DNA of 64,000 nt from Tateyamaria sp. syn59 (GTDB taxonomy: Bacteria > Pseudomonadota > Alphaproteobacteria > Rhodobacterales > Rhodobacteraceae), in contig NZ_VCBA01000008.1 of NCBI RefSeq assembly GCF_007995245.1, positions 165,760 through 229,759 of the forward strand, in the 5' to 3' direction. Every line of letters begins with the position of its first letter. Positions within the stretch are counted from its first letter, which is position 1. The translations under genes were made by a program, and so were the position numbers. The notes below the pieces were generated by a model. That model ran no database searches and was not told where the DNA came from. It saw only the letters and a list, made by a program, of their open reading frames with translations. This document shows positions 27,611 to 36,684 of this stretch, piece after piece.

Positions 27611-28056
27611 CGCTTGCCCTTCTTCGCTTGCCGTTTTCGATACCGCTCAACCGTCTTTTGAACGTCAGCCCACAACTCTTTGCGGATGATCGTCAGGGCG
27701 TTGAGTTTCTGCGCGTCCCAAGCCGGGCGTAGGTGCGGTTGTGGCGCCTGGTGGACGTTGCCGAATTCGGTTTGAACCGCCTGCGCCGCCGCCTTTTCGC
27801 CCGGCCCGACATACACTTCGACCTCGCTTTCCTTCTTCGAGATTTTGCGCTGCCGTTTGGTTAGGCGGGTGCCCACCCCATAGCTCTCTTTCAGATCACC
27901 CTCGTCTTCGGGAGCGTTGGCTTGCCCAGCATCAGCAATGGGTTGCGCACCTTTCTTAAGGACACGCCGCACGCTCGCTTTGGCCGTCGCTTTGGGCAGG
28001 TTCATCAAGACACGTTCAATGTCTTTGAACCCGTCCACCTTAAACGAGATTTTCAT
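27607..28056 (-). CDS. HK97 gp10-like neck/tail completion protein
   Basis: 149 residues: MKISFKVDGFKDIERVLMNLPKATAKASVRRVLKKGAQPIADAGQANAPEDEGDLKESYGV is the HK97 gp10 pattern. The C-terminal part is basic. Overlaps the head-tail adaptor gene by 17 nt. Acts at the head-tail junction. Confidence 0.88.
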   Translation of the reverse strand: MKISFKVDGFKDIERVLMNLPKATAKASVRRVLKKGAQPIADAGQANAPEDEGDLKESYGVGTRLTKRQRKISKKESEVEVYVGPGEKAAAQAVQTEFGNVHQAPQPHLRPAWDAQKLNALTIIRKELWADVQKTVERYRKRQAKKGKR

Positions 28057-28387
28057 TGACGCTCACCGCCGTGATTTCCAAGAAGCGGTTGCGACCAAGG
28101 TCTACCTGCTTCATGCCCTGCACCTGCCAAAGCAGGCCATCACAACGAAACTCCATGTGTTCGCGGATGCGCCGCGTAGCTGTTCGAGACAAAACCACAA
28201 ACCGAGACACGAGCGCCGCATCCTGACGCCCCGCCTGAAAGCGCTCCGCATCGGATACGTCCCGACGCCTTGCACGCGCGCGCGTAAGCTCCTCGCGTCT
28301 TGTAACAGGCTCGTTCTTAGCGTTCCGACCGGTTTCCACCTCGTGATAGAAAATTGCTTTGCGGTCCAGCTCACCCAGGCGGATCAT
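28040..28387 (-). CDS. Head-tail adaptor/head closure protein
   Basis: 115 residues: MIRLGELDRKAIFYHEVETGRNAKNEPVTRREELTRARARRRDV, the pattern of the SPP1 gp16-like head closure family, with a beta-barrel middle (ALVSRFVVLSRTATRRIREHMEFRCDGLLWQVQGMKQVDLGRNRFLEITAV). Position between connector and gp10-like genes agrees. Confidence 0.85.
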   Translation of the reverse strand: MIRLGELDRKAIFYHEVETGRNAKNEPVTRREELTRARARRRDVSDAERFQAGRQDAALVSRFVVLSRTATRRIREHMEFRCDGLLWQVQGMKQVDLGRNRFLEITAVSVNENLV

Positions 28388-28662
28388 GAGTATACCCGGA
28401 ACGCTTCGAGCAATGAACGCACACCTACTGGGAGCGCACCGTCGCCCTCACGGTCGTTGAAGTAGTGGGCCGCCAACAATCGTTGTGCTTGCAACAGATC
28501 GTCCGGGAAGTCAGGCGCAAAGTCCGCGTCGAGGTCACGACGGGTGTGTTGTGCGATCCGCGCTTTTGCTGCGTCAAGGTAGTCCGCTATCAGCGCATCG
28601 TCGTCGTTATCGTTGGGATCGATAATCCCGAGATGTGGCTTGATGTCTGACACCGTCAGCAT
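28384..28662 (-). CDS. Head-tail connector (gp6-like)
   Basis: 92 residues: MLTVSDIKPHLGIIDPNDNDDDALIADYLDAAKARIAQHTRRDL, the helical gp6-like connector found below the portal in HK97-type phages. A long acidic loop (DPNDNDDDA) is the usual insertion. Overlaps the adaptor gene. Confidence 0.87.
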   Translation of the reverse strand: MLTVSDIKPHLGIIDPNDNDDDALIADYLDAAKARIAQHTRRDLDADFAPDFPDDLLQAQRLLAAHYFNDREGDGALPVGVRSLLEAFRVYS

Positions 28663-28727
28663 GACTGCCTTTCCCCTTTATCCGAATTCGAAAGACAGGC
28701 CGCGATGGCCCAACGCGGCCTGTCGAT

Positions 28728-29339
28728 TTAGCCGCTCTGCTTTGACTTTTTGGCAGCTTCTGATTTCAACCGAGTGTTTTCCGCAGTCGCATCAGCCAAG
28801 GAAGCTTCCAGGTTGTCGGCACGTTCGTCCGCCTTTCCGACCTCGGTCGCCGCGTCCTCCAGATCCTTCAAGGCCAAGGAAAGCTTGGCATCGGCTGCGT
28901 CCGCGCGCGCGGTGACGTCTGAAAGCTTTGATGCCATGTCATCGCGCTCACGACGGACCTCAACCAGCATTTCTTCGTGCTGTTTGAGCGAAGCTTGCGC
29001 GGCTTCTAACCCCTTGGTCATCTCCGCCATCGTCTTTTTGGCCTGCGCCAGTTCGTTCCGAGCCTCGTCTTGACCACGCAGGGCTTGGTCTTTGGTGTCG
29101 ATTGCTTCCGGTTTTGGTTCGAGCGACTCCACGGCTTCTCGTGCTTCTTCGAACTGCCTCTTTGTCAGGAGTTCGGCGGCTGGAACTTTGGGTGCCTTCT
29201 TGGTGCCTTTGTCGGTCAAGTTCTTGATGACCTTAGCGACGCGGTGATCCGCATCATCAAGCGGGTAGATCACTCCGCGACGGAGTGTGCCGATAGCTGT
29301 GTGACGCGAACCAAGCATTCTGAGGTGTTTCGTTGCCAT
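28728..29339 (-). CDS. Coiled-coil hypothetical protein next to the capsid gene
   Basis: 203 residues. The first 40 residues (MATKHLRMLGSRHTAIGTLRRGVIYPLDDADHRVAKVIKNLTDKGTKKAPKVPAAELLTK) resemble a small capsid-associated domain seen in other phages; the remainder is a long coiled coil (about residues 60-195) rich in Glu, Lys and Ala. Located between major capsid and connector. Could be a decoration, spacer or scaffold-like protein; no firm assignment. Confidence 0.6.
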   Translation of the reverse strand: MATKHLRMLGSRHTAIGTLRRGVIYPLDDADHRVAKVIKNLTDKGTKKAPKVPAAELLTKRQFEEAREAVESLEPKPEAIDTKDQALRGQDEARNELAQAKKTMAEMTKGLEAAQASLKQHEEMLVEVRRERDDMASKLSDVTARADAADAKLSLALKDLEDAATEVGKADERADNLEASLADATAENTRLKSEAAKKSKQSG

Positions 29340-29406
29340 TTGGAGCTTCCCAGTAAAAAGCCCGCAACCAAAGGGTCACGGGCTACGGTTTCAGATTGAT
29401 CGAAGG

Positions 29407-30726
29407 TTAAGCGAAGGTGAAATCACCAGTGACCATCGCCAGCGCGCGCTTGATGGCGAGCGCGAGACGTTCCGTCCCCTTCATGGTCAGCATACCTTCG
29501 ACAAAGTTGGTTCCGTGCTCGCTGGAGATCAGAACCTCGACATCTTTCCGGCGGTACATCGTTGCTGCCATTTCCAGATCGCCGACCAACCATTCGCCAG
29601 CAGCCATGGAATTGCTTTCTACGACCGTCTTGCCCCACAACATCGGTGAGGACATGACGCCGGGGTTCCCGTAGATGTACCGGCTCTGCGTGTCCTTGAG
29701 CAGATCAATCGCGGCCCAATCTGTCGGGTTCAGGACGATAGACGTCCCCATGTAGTCCTGAAGCGTCAGTTGCAGAAGCGCCAGACGCAAGCGGTCAATC
29801 CGCGTCTGGTTTGGCAACCCGGCCGCAGCAACAAACGCTGTTGCGTTAGGCACCAATCCGTCCAGGTTCTCGCCAGCACCATCCCCTGCAAGGATCTGCA
29901 TTTCGCGTTCCAGATCCAAGCCGTAACGCAGTTCGCTGTCGATTTCGGTTTGCAGTTGGTCTGCATCCGCCATCGCCTCTTCGCTGATGTTGGTGATGTG
30001 CGCGATTTTTTTGACCGGCGCTGTATCCTTGTCGTAGCCATATTCCGAAGGCGGGATGACGCCCCCCTCAGCCACCATCGCTGCCGCATTGTTCCGCAGC
30101 ACCTGGCGGCGATAGTGGACCATGTCCTGCCCTGTGCGGCCCTGGGCGAGCAGTTGCCAGATGCGCAAGGTGCGACGCGCGAGGCGAACCGGCTCTGTCT
30201 CTTCCGGCGCAGAAATCAAACCGCCAGCAGAACCACCCGCTGTGGTGATCGCGTTTTCGACCCGGATCAGCAGGTTGCCGTTGCAGGAGTTTCCGACAAA
30301 CGATGCAATCTTTTCATCCTCTGCGGCGACTGCTTGGCCAAGCGTCATGACCTGACCGCCCGAACCGCCTCCGCCCCCAGCAGCGAGCTGCTGTGAAACA
30401 TCCAGCATCTTGGCGTCGATACCCGCAATTGACGCCTTCAACTCTTCCACAGCTTTCGTTGTCGCCGTGATATCGGCAAGCGCCTTGTCAGCGTTCGCCT
30501 TCGTTTCTTCGGTGACCTTGCCGAAGTTCTTAACCTCGTCCAGCGCCTTTTCCGCCGTGGCCTTGATCGGCCCGGCCATGTCATCGACTTTCTTCGTCAA
30601 AGCCGTGATCATCTGTTCGGGGTTGGTGCCGCCCTCTGCCGTCACTTCAGACATTACCGCAGCCGGAACATTTGCCATAGCTGTAAGGACCGCGAAGGGC
30701 ACCGCGGCTTTCATCATTTTTGTCAT
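29407..30726 (-). CDS. Major capsid protein, HK97 gp5 family
   Basis: 439 residues. The first about 125 residues form a coiled-coil delta (scaffolding) domain (NPEQMITALTKKVDDMAGPIKATAEKALDEV...) ended by a Gly-rich linker (AAGGGGGSGGQ), where the protease should cut. The mature fold follows: RVENAITTAGGSAGGLISAPEETEPVRLARRTLRIWQLLAQGRTGQ..., EREMQILAGDGAGENLDGLV, and LRLALLQLTLQDYMGTSIVLNPTDWAAIDLLKDTQSRYIYG, all typical. The protease gene is immediately upstream. Confidence 0.95.
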   Translation of the reverse strand: MTKMMKAAVPFAVLTAMANVPAAVMSEVTAEGGTNPEQMITALTKKVDDMAGPIKATAEKALDEVKNFGKVTEETKANADKALADITATTKAVEELKASIAGIDAKMLDVSQQLAAGGGGGSGGQVMTLGQAVAAEDEKIASFVGNSCNGNLLIRVENAITTAGGSAGGLISAPEETEPVRLARRTLRIWQLLAQGRTGQDMVHYRRQVLRNNAAAMVAEGGVIPPSEYGYDKDTAPVKKIAHITNISEEAMADADQLQTEIDSELRYGLDLEREMQILAGDGAGENLDGLVPNATAFVAAAGLPNQTRIDRLRLALLQLTLQDYMGTSIVLNPTDWAAIDLLKDTQSRYIYGNPGVMSSPMLWGKTVVESNSMAAGEWLVGDLEMAATMYRRKDVEVLISSEHGTNFVEGMLTMKGTERLALAIKRALAMVTGDFTFA

Positions 30727-30747
30727 GATTTCCTCTTGGGAGATTGG

Positions 30748-31611
30748 TTACGAGAGTTTCGCCAACAGGCCGCCTAGGCCCGCCATCAAGGCAGCGTCTT
30801 GCTTGCCTGTTCCAGCAGCGCTTGGCGTACTGGCCGGGGCAGCGCCGGGCGTGCCCTCCTTCATTGCGGCGATCATGGACCGCCGCTCAGACCTTGGAAT
30901 CTGAAGTTTCGCCATGAGCACATCCATTTTGGCTGTTGCGCGCTTGGCGTCTGTGGGTTCGTCGCCGGATTGCTCCGTGGCAACGTAATCGGATGGCAGC
31001 AAATCATCGGCAAAGCCGTCTTGGACAGCCCTTGCACCACCGATCCATGTTTCCCTGTCGAGCATCGGTGCGATTTCGGCGGCATCAATACCCGTCCGCG
31101 CCGCGTAAATGTCCGACAATGCAGCATCGAAGGGTTCCAACCACGTCGCTACATCCGCAAGCGCATTGCGATCACCGCATGCGCAGACTTGCGTGTTGTG
31201 GATCATGAAGAAACCAGCGCGGGCAATCAGGATTTCATCTCCTGCCATAGCGATTGCTGATGCGGCAGACGCGGCAATGCCCAGCACTTTGACCGTCACT
31301 TCGCCGGGATGCTCACGCAGCAGATTGTAGATTGCCAGCCCTTCAAAGAAGTCGCCACCAGGGCTGTTCACGTTCACTGTGACCGGACCTTCACCGATGT
31401 TGCGCAATGCCGCTGCCACGCGTTTGGCCGTGACTCCCTCATAGAAGAACCCACCCCCAATCGGGTCGAGAACAGAGATCGAGTTTTCTCCGTTGTTCTC
31501 GGCGGAAACACTTAAGCTCGGGTTCCAGCGGTCCAGAGCCTCAACCGTCAAATCGGCGTTGGCGCCCGGTTTGGTCGAAAGGTCAGCCTTCGGCAAATCG
31601 CGAATTGTCAT
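30748..31611 (-). CDS. Prohead protease, ClpP-like
   Basis: 287 residues with a ClpP-type serine protease domain: VTVNVNSPGGDFFEGLAIYNLLREHPGEVTVKVLGIAASAASAIAMAGDEILIARAGFFMIHNTQ. The nucleophile Ser lies in IAASAAS and the His in MIHN. A C-terminal Pro/Ala linker and a basic stretch may act in scaffold binding. It lies between portal and capsid and overlaps the portal gene by 4 nt. It removes the delta domain of the capsid protein. Confidence 0.93.
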   Translation of the reverse strand: MTIRDLPKADLSTKPGANADLTVEALDRWNPSLSVSAENNGENSISVLDPIGGGFFYEGVTAKRVAAALRNIGEGPVTVNVNSPGGDFFEGLAIYNLLREHPGEVTVKVLGIAASAASAIAMAGDEILIARAGFFMIHNTQVCACGDRNALADVATWLEPFDAALSDIYAARTGIDAAEIAPMLDRETWIGGARAVQDGFADDLLPSDYVATEQSGDEPTDAKRATAKMDVLMAKLQIPRSERRSMIAAMKEGTPGAAPASTPSAAGTGKQDAALMAGLGGLLAKLS

Positions 31612-32843
31612 GTCTTTTCCTTTCCAAGCATATCAACGGGCGACATCGCACTGCTGACGATCAGATCATCCGCATCGCCTCCGCGCCGCGACATCCCAAG
31701 CCATTCGGATCGCCCTTCATCACCGCTGATGTACCCACCCATGCGAAGCTTCAGCAGGAAGTCACCCAAGGCGGCGCTGTCCATTGCCAACATCCATTGG
31801 CGGTCAAAGCGGAAGCTGCGACGCGCGCGATGCTGCGGGGCGATCAGATCCATCCTGATCTGATCCTCAATCGCCCGATAAAGCGGACCAATGCCCAATT
31901 TCTGCCAGCTCAGCATGACTTGCTCGACGCCAGCCCCAAACATGGTTTGACCACTTGAGGTGTGCCCGATGACAACGGGCGGGACGCCAAACCATCGGCA
32001 AACGTCTTCGACCGAGAACCGCCTTGTCTCCAGCAACTGGGCGTCTTCGGGGTTGAGCTGAACCGCATCCCATTTCAGACCGGATTCCAAAACGAGAGTT
32101 TTGCCAGCTTTGCTGGAGCCGATGAATTGCTCCAAAAGCTCCTGTAACTGCGCGCGCTGCTCGGCGGTCAGCGCCGAGTCCGACGACAGCACCCCCGCGA
32201 CCATCATAGAGTTCGCGAACACCGTCGCCGCCGACTGGTCCGCAGCAATCGCCGCGCCAATCGACTGCGTGCCGTACTTGATCGCAGACATGCCTAAGCC
32301 GTCGCCCGCACCAAAGCCGCGCAGGTGAAACACCTTATCGGCAGGCATTTCGTATCGCTTCCCGCGATCGATTATCTGATACCGAAACGTTCCGTCCGCT
32401 TGGCGCTTTGGCGTGACATTGAACATTGGCCGCAAGCCTACCAGCCGACGATTTCGACCGACCTCAAGACGCTCATTATAGGCATTGCCCCGCAAAAGCA
32501 TCTGCACAACCTGACCCGTCCAGAACTGGCTTGGCGTAATGCCCGGCGCAGGCTGCAAAGTCAGAATGCTGTGCAAGTCATCCTCGACCGGAGACGGGTT
32601 GCCGCTGTCATCCCGTTGGAATTGCGCAAGTGGCGTTGATCCGATGACGCCACTCGTTTTGCGCACCGCGTCCCAAACGGCGGACAGACACATTGCCGTC
32701 TCACCACTGACCACCGTTCCAGCCTTCGACGTTGTCCCGTATTGCGAAAGCGGCTCAGCGTTCGTGGCGTCGATCCAGCCGCTCTCGCCCGACATCAAAT
32801 TGGCGACGCTATGCAGCCCGCGCGAAACAGCTTTCAGGATCAT
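31608..32843 (-). CDS. Portal protein, HK97 family
   Basis: 411 residues. Family segments: SAVWDAVRKTSGVIGSTPLAQF, HSILTLQPAPGITPSQFWTGQVVQMLLRGNAYNERLEVGRNRRLVGLRPM, YEMPADKVFHLRGFGAGDGLGMSAIKYGTQSIGAAIAADQSAATVFANSMMVAGVLSSD, and the C-terminal WFGVPPVVIGHTSSGQTMFGAGVEQVMLSWQKLGIGPLYRAIEDQIRMDL. Makes the dodecameric DNA gate of the capsid. Overlaps TerL and protease genes. Confidence 0.95.
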   Translation of the reverse strand: MILKAVSRGLHSVANLMSGESGWIDATNAEPLSQYGTTSKAGTVVSGETAMCLSAVWDAVRKTSGVIGSTPLAQFQRDDSGNPSPVEDDLHSILTLQPAPGITPSQFWTGQVVQMLLRGNAYNERLEVGRNRRLVGLRPMFNVTPKRQADGTFRYQIIDRGKRYEMPADKVFHLRGFGAGDGLGMSAIKYGTQSIGAAIAADQSAATVFANSMMVAGVLSSDSALTAEQRAQLQELLEQFIGSSKAGKTLVLESGLKWDAVQLNPEDAQLLETRRFSVEDVCRWFGVPPVVIGHTSSGQTMFGAGVEQVMLSWQKLGIGPLYRAIEDQIRMDLIAPQHRARRSFRFDRQWMLAMDSAALGDFLLKLRMGGYISGDEGRSEWLGMSRRGGDADDLIVSSAMSPVDMLGKEKT

Positions 32844-34567
32844 GCGACCATCACCGGATTCAAGAGAAAGTCGTCCAGTCCACCCCCAGACGGTTCCGGA
32901 TTGCGCGACAAAAGCATGTGCGCATTCAAGAGGCCAATCACGACGTCAATTTTCGCCGCACCTGCGACCTCCTTTTCGATGTAGCTGTTTGAGCCACGTA
33001 TTGAGACGCGTGCATTCGCGATCGACCATGCAAACACGGGCTGACCGCCGTGCAACATCAAACGCGCCTTCAAACGCAACGGGATCGACTTGATGGCGGC
33101 CTGTAACTCCCAACCCTGCGGAACGCGGGTAAGCAAAGGCTCAACAATGCCAGCTTTTTCTAGTTCGGTTTGCAGCTCCGGCAGGCCCGCTTTGTCGAGA
33201 CCAACGGAGTATTCCTTTCCAAGCTTTCCCGTTGCTTGGACTTCAAGAACCAGATCGACCACTTCTTCGACATGCTGGAAGGGGCGATCCGCAGCGCACA
33301 CAACAAGATGTCCATCTTGCTCGAATGTTTCGAGCGCCGGTGCAATCGACTTGCGGCGCTTCAAGACTTCTGGCTGCGCCCAAGCTTTGCACCAGGCAAG
33401 ATAGGCACCGGTGAGTTTCTCCTTGCCCAACACAACCAAGCCACAAAGGTCGTCATCGCCACCACCGTCAACGCCAATGGTGCAAACCTCGACCCGTTCC
33501 AGCAGGTCTTCCAGCGTCAGGACAATTGTGGCCTTGTCCCAGTGCTGTTGCGCAGACCAACCATCATCGCCCTGCCCCGTGCCGATCTCGACGTTAAAGT
33601 GCTGGCTAGCGACAAGAGCTAAGCTTTCTTCACCCTCGTCCTCGGCCTTCTGCACCTCGTCGCGCAGATAGTCTAAATCTACGCTGCGCCCCATGTGAGG
33701 ATTGACTAGGTGCCATGTGTCTTCATCTTTCCAACCACCGTCCTTCACCGCCTCGACGGGGAGTTCGTAGATCAACGCCAGCATTGGGCGCTTCAGTTTG
33801 CCATCGCGGACGCGGCGAGCGGTCTGCAACTCAGAGCGATAAACACCAACCGGTGGCTTTTTCGACTGCGTGGTGATCTGCAACAGAAAGTGTTTGTTTT
33901 GCGGATGCGAAAGCGCGCCTCGGATTTCGGTAAAGATGCCCTTTGCGTCTGCCTTCTTTGCAAACACGTGGGTTTCATCAATCAGGACCGTCGCGTTTTT
34001 GAGCCCCGTCACGATGTCGGTATCAGCCGCCTTGATTTGGATCTTGGACGGAATGTCCGGGTTCAGATTGCGCACCGTTTTGGTGCTGGTGGTTGGTTCC
34101 GAAAACAGCGGTCGTATGCTCGCCGTGCGCTCGATGATGCCGCAGATGGTGTCGAACGCATTCCGCGCCAGATCAATCGACGGAGCCACAAGAATAAACA
34201 AGGCCGATGGGCTCATGTTCAGGATGCAAGCTGTCAGGATGATCGCTGCCGCAATCGCCGTTTTCCCGTTCTTCTTCGGGATCATGACGAAGAACTCGCG
34301 AAGGTAGCGCTTCTTAAGCTCCGGATCGTAGCTGCCAAAAACTACTCGAACCAGGTTGAACACCCATTCGTCGCAGATCTCGCCGAAGGTCGGGAAGCCA
34401 TCAAGATCAGGGTTCCGCAACCCCTTGAAGATCTTGAGCGCTTTTTCCGCGTACGCGTCGTACAACGGCAGCTTCGGGAAGATCGATTTGCCGTGCATGA
34501 TGCGATCGGCCCAATCGGGAACCGCCGTTGACCAGTCGTCAAACTGCGTCGGCGCGAGCATAGCCAT
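32840..34567 (-). CDS. Terminase large subunit
   Basis: 575 residues. Walker A-like IPKKNGKTAIAAAIILTACIL (about 95-115) and Walker B VLIDETHVF form the packaging ATPase. The C-terminal nuclease has an RNase H-like strand TIGVDGGGDDDLCGLVVLG and later a conserved acidic region. N-terminal DADA/PALLL-type region (IFKGLRNPDLDGFPTFGEICDEWVFNLVRVVFGSYDPE). Packages DNA through the portal. It overlaps the portal gene by 4 nt and starts directly after the small subunit. Confidence 0.95.
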   Translation of the reverse strand: MAMLAPTQFDDWSTAVPDWADRIMHGKSIFPKLPLYDAYAEKALKIFKGLRNPDLDGFPTFGEICDEWVFNLVRVVFGSYDPELKKRYLREFFVMIPKKNGKTAIAAAIILTACILNMSPSALFILVAPSIDLARNAFDTICGIIERTASIRPLFSEPTTSTKTVRNLNPDIPSKIQIKAADTDIVTGLKNATVLIDETHVFAKKADAKGIFTEIRGALSHPQNKHFLLQITTQSKKPPVGVYRSELQTARRVRDGKLKRPMLALIYELPVEAVKDGGWKDEDTWHLVNPHMGRSVDLDYLRDEVQKAEDEGEESLALVASQHFNVEIGTGQGDDGWSAQQHWDKATIVLTLEDLLERVEVCTIGVDGGGDDDLCGLVVLGKEKLTGAYLAWCKAWAQPEVLKRRKSIAPALETFEQDGHLVVCAADRPFQHVEEVVDLVLEVQATGKLGKEYSVGLDKAGLPELQTELEKAGIVEPLLTRVPQGWELQAAIKSIPLRLKARLMLHGGQPVFAWSIANARVSIRGSNSYIEKEVAGAAKIDVVIGLLNAHMLLSRNPEPSGGGLDDFLLNPVMVA

Positions 34568-35065
34568 TTAATGCACGCTCTTGGGGTCCAACAGCGGGTT
34601 CCCAGCAATAGCCCGCACCGCTGCGTCCGCCTGTTGTTGTTTCTTGCCGCGCGGCGCAGATGACGGCGCGGGTTTGGGTTTTGTTTCTCCTGTTTCATCG
34701 CCCGCGACCTCACGGGCAAGATCCTTCATCGCTTCCGCTGCAAGGATCGAGTTGAGTTCGCGAATTGCAGTTACGTTGCCCTTGCTTGCTGCCTGGTCGA
34801 GCCGCAGGAGGTTTGCGGCCTTCTCTTCAGCCAGCGCCTTCTTGCGCGCAGCCTTCACGCCCTTTAGGCCAGAACGAAAATAATGCTTGTTCAAAGTCGG
34901 GACTGAAATTCCCAACTCGGCGGCGATGTCTTTCTTCTCAAAACCCGACACAAGTAACAGTTTGACTTTCTTGACGTTTTCCTTGGTCGCAATGTGACCA
35001 TTGGCACCGGGTTCCCCGTGGTTCTCAGGTATGGGGTCGCCCAGAAGGTCAAATTTCGGGTTCAC
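34568..35065 (-). CDS. Terminase small subunit
   Basis: 165 residues. A helix-turn-helix at about residues 30-60 (KENVKKVKLLLVSGFEKKDIAAELGISVPTLNKHYFRSGLKGVK) is followed by a coiled-coil oligomerisation part and an acidic/basic tail with SSAPRGKKQQQADAAV. It precedes TerL directly. Recognises the packaging site. Confidence 0.85.
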   Translation of the reverse strand: MNPKFDLLGDPIPENHGEPGANGHIATKENVKKVKLLLVSGFEKKDIAAELGISVPTLNKHYFRSGLKGVKAARKKALAEEKAANLLRLDQAASKGNVTAIRELNSILAAEAMKDLAREVAGDETGETKPKPAPSSAPRGKKQQQADAAVRAIAGNPLLDPKSVH

Positions 35066-35175
35066 AGAAAAAAATTCTCCGAGTGCGTGGGGTGCGGGTC
35101 TAGCGGAGCGGCCTATGGCAGCTTTCGACCCACCCCCCCCCCTTTGAAGTTTTCAGATGATGACTGGCGCAGCGG

Positions 35176-35541
35176 TCAGCCGTGACCTCTGCGCTCCAAG
35201 CTCTGTTTGACAGTGTCGTGGTACTTCTTGCTCACGGCTTCGAGATTGTTCTCATCCCAGAACAGTGCCGGATCGCCACGATGCGGGATCACATGGTCAA
35301 CGGTTGCGCTGTTCGGTGCCGGGTACTTTCCAACCAATGCGATGCCAGTTTTCTGGCAGATGTAGCCATCGCGCTTTAACACCTTCGCCCGCAGCTTTTG
35401 CCAACGTGCCGTCTTATACCACGCACGCCACGGCTTCTCACGATCCCGCTGCCTTGAACGTTCAATCTCGGACGCTGGCGCTCGACCAATCCGCGACGGT
35501 AAAGTTCCAAGTCGCGGCGGCGGTGCACTCAGCTTGCCCAT
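35176..35541 (-). CDS. HNH endonuclease
   Basis: 121 residues starting MGKLSAPPPRLGTLPSRIGRAP. The HNH core is KRDGYICQKTGIALVGKYPAPNSATVDHVIPHRGDPALFWDENNLEAVSKKYHDTVKQSLE. An HNH nuclease beside terminase is common in HK97-type phages and is needed for packaging-linked cleavage in some. A run of ten C bases lies just upstream of the region (about 35135-35145). Confidence 0.88.
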   Translation of the reverse strand: MGKLSAPPPRLGTLPSRIGRAPASEIERSRQRDREKPWRAWYKTARWQKLRAKVLKRDGYICQKTGIALVGKYPAPNSATVDHVIPHRGDPALFWDENNLEAVSKKYHDTVKQSLERRGHG

Positions 35542-35545
35542 GCAA

Positions 35546-35800
35546 TCAGTCGGTTTCAGGCACCGGACCAACGCTCAGCATCATCGGCGCTGGCATACGG
35601 CCATCAATCGAGACATGGATGGCTGCGCCCGCATTGATCGCCGCAAGCTCGGAAGGCGTCGGGAACCACGCTGTTGTCATCGTCGGGACGAGACCGCCAG
35701 CCACATCGCAAAAGCGCTCGCCGTCACGCAGAGGCAGGCCAAGGAAACCCTGCGACTTACCGCAAACGCGGGTCGCACCTTCGATACGTCCGATGTCCAT
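35546..35800 (-). CDS. Small hypothetical phage protein
   Basis: 84 residues starting MDIGRIEGATRVCGKSQGFLGLPLRDGERFCDVAGGLVPTMTTAWFPTPSELAAINAGAAIHVSIDGRMPAPMMLSVG. GGAG lies 6 nt before this ATG, which favours it over a TTG four codons upstream. The C-terminal two thirds (WFPTPSELAAINAGAAIHVSIDG..PP) recur in many phages as a small conserved protein of unknown role. Confidence 0.65.
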   Translation of the reverse strand: MDIGRIEGATRVCGKSQGFLGLPLRDGERFCDVAGGLVPTMTTAWFPTPSELAAINAGAAIHVSIDGRMPAPMMLSVGPVPETD

Positions 35801-35877
35801 GATGTGCTCCAAAAGAAAACGCCCGTCAGGTTGTTATACCTGCGGGCGCATTTGGTGTGTTGGCACTTTGTCTAGCT

Positions 35878-36684
35878 TTAGCTGGACCCCTTGGTCAACG
35901 ACTTTCTTGCAGAACCTGCCCACGGTCTCTGCGGTGGCAATTCATCGGTTACGGAAATCCATTTCAGATCAAGAGCTTGAAGTGCGGGACGCAACCACAA
36001 AAGTGCCATGCGCCAACTGTTGTAGTTTCGCCGCAGCTCACCGATTGTAGACGCATCATTTGCAATCCGCACCGGGCACACGCTTACGCGGCAACGCTGC
36101 ACGCCGCCTCTTGTCTTCAGATGCTGCCAACTGGAAAGGACAATTGACTGTCGGCCCTCCCTTCCCGGCTCCCACCTTTTAGGCACAACTTCCAGCCGTC
36201 GCCCTTCGCCCCAGTCAGGACACCGCCGCGCCTTGGCAAATCGCGCAATTTCCACCGCCTGCCCTCGATCTGCAAACGTAGCAGCCACTGCGCAAGCCAC
36301 GGCCTGCGCGCCATCCGCTGGAAGAGAGCGCCCCGGTGACGTGTCGATGCGAACGCCCCCCAAATTGCCTTGCTGCATCAAACGCGCACAGCTATCGGCC
36401 AGGCCACCACCGATAGACAAGTCCCCGTAGTCCAAACTCGCCCCCTCGTCAGCAAACGCCCATTCCAAAGTCGCTTGGACGCTGAGGGAGCGATGCTTTC
36501 GTTCATCTGGCGCTCCTCTTGGTGGGAGCTTCGAGTAGCTCTTGCGCAAAGCGTCCCAATCAACGGGTGCGCGCCACTCTCCATCCTTTTCATCACACCA
36601 GTTTTCTGGTCGTGACACGTTTTTCAGACGCGGCAAATCGTTCATAGCGTCGTCACGTGCAAAGCAACCCCGTTCATTGCTCAC
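35878..36684 (-). CDS. Hypothetical phage protein (replication/late-control region)
   Basis: 268 residues, basic C-terminal half (RQSIVLSSWQHLKTRGGVQRCRVSVCPVRIANDASTIGELRRNYNSWRMALLWLRPALQ). It is overlapped by the neighbouring gene (ATGA). The position between replication genes and terminase is where Q-type antiterminators lie in lambdoid phages, but no motif supports that. Not recognised. Confidence 0.55.
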   Translation of the reverse strand: MSNERGCFARDDAMNDLPRLKNVSRPENWCDEKDGEWRAPVDWDALRKSYSKLPPRGAPDERKHRSLSVQATLEWAFADEGASLDYGDLSIGGGLADSCARLMQQGNLGGVRIDTSPGRSLPADGAQAVACAVAATFADRGQAVEIARFAKARRCPDWGEGRRLEVVPKRWEPGREGRQSIVLSSWQHLKTRGGVQRCRVSVCPVRIANDASTIGELRRNYNSWRMALLWLRPALQALDLKWISVTDELPPQRPWAGSARKSLTKGSS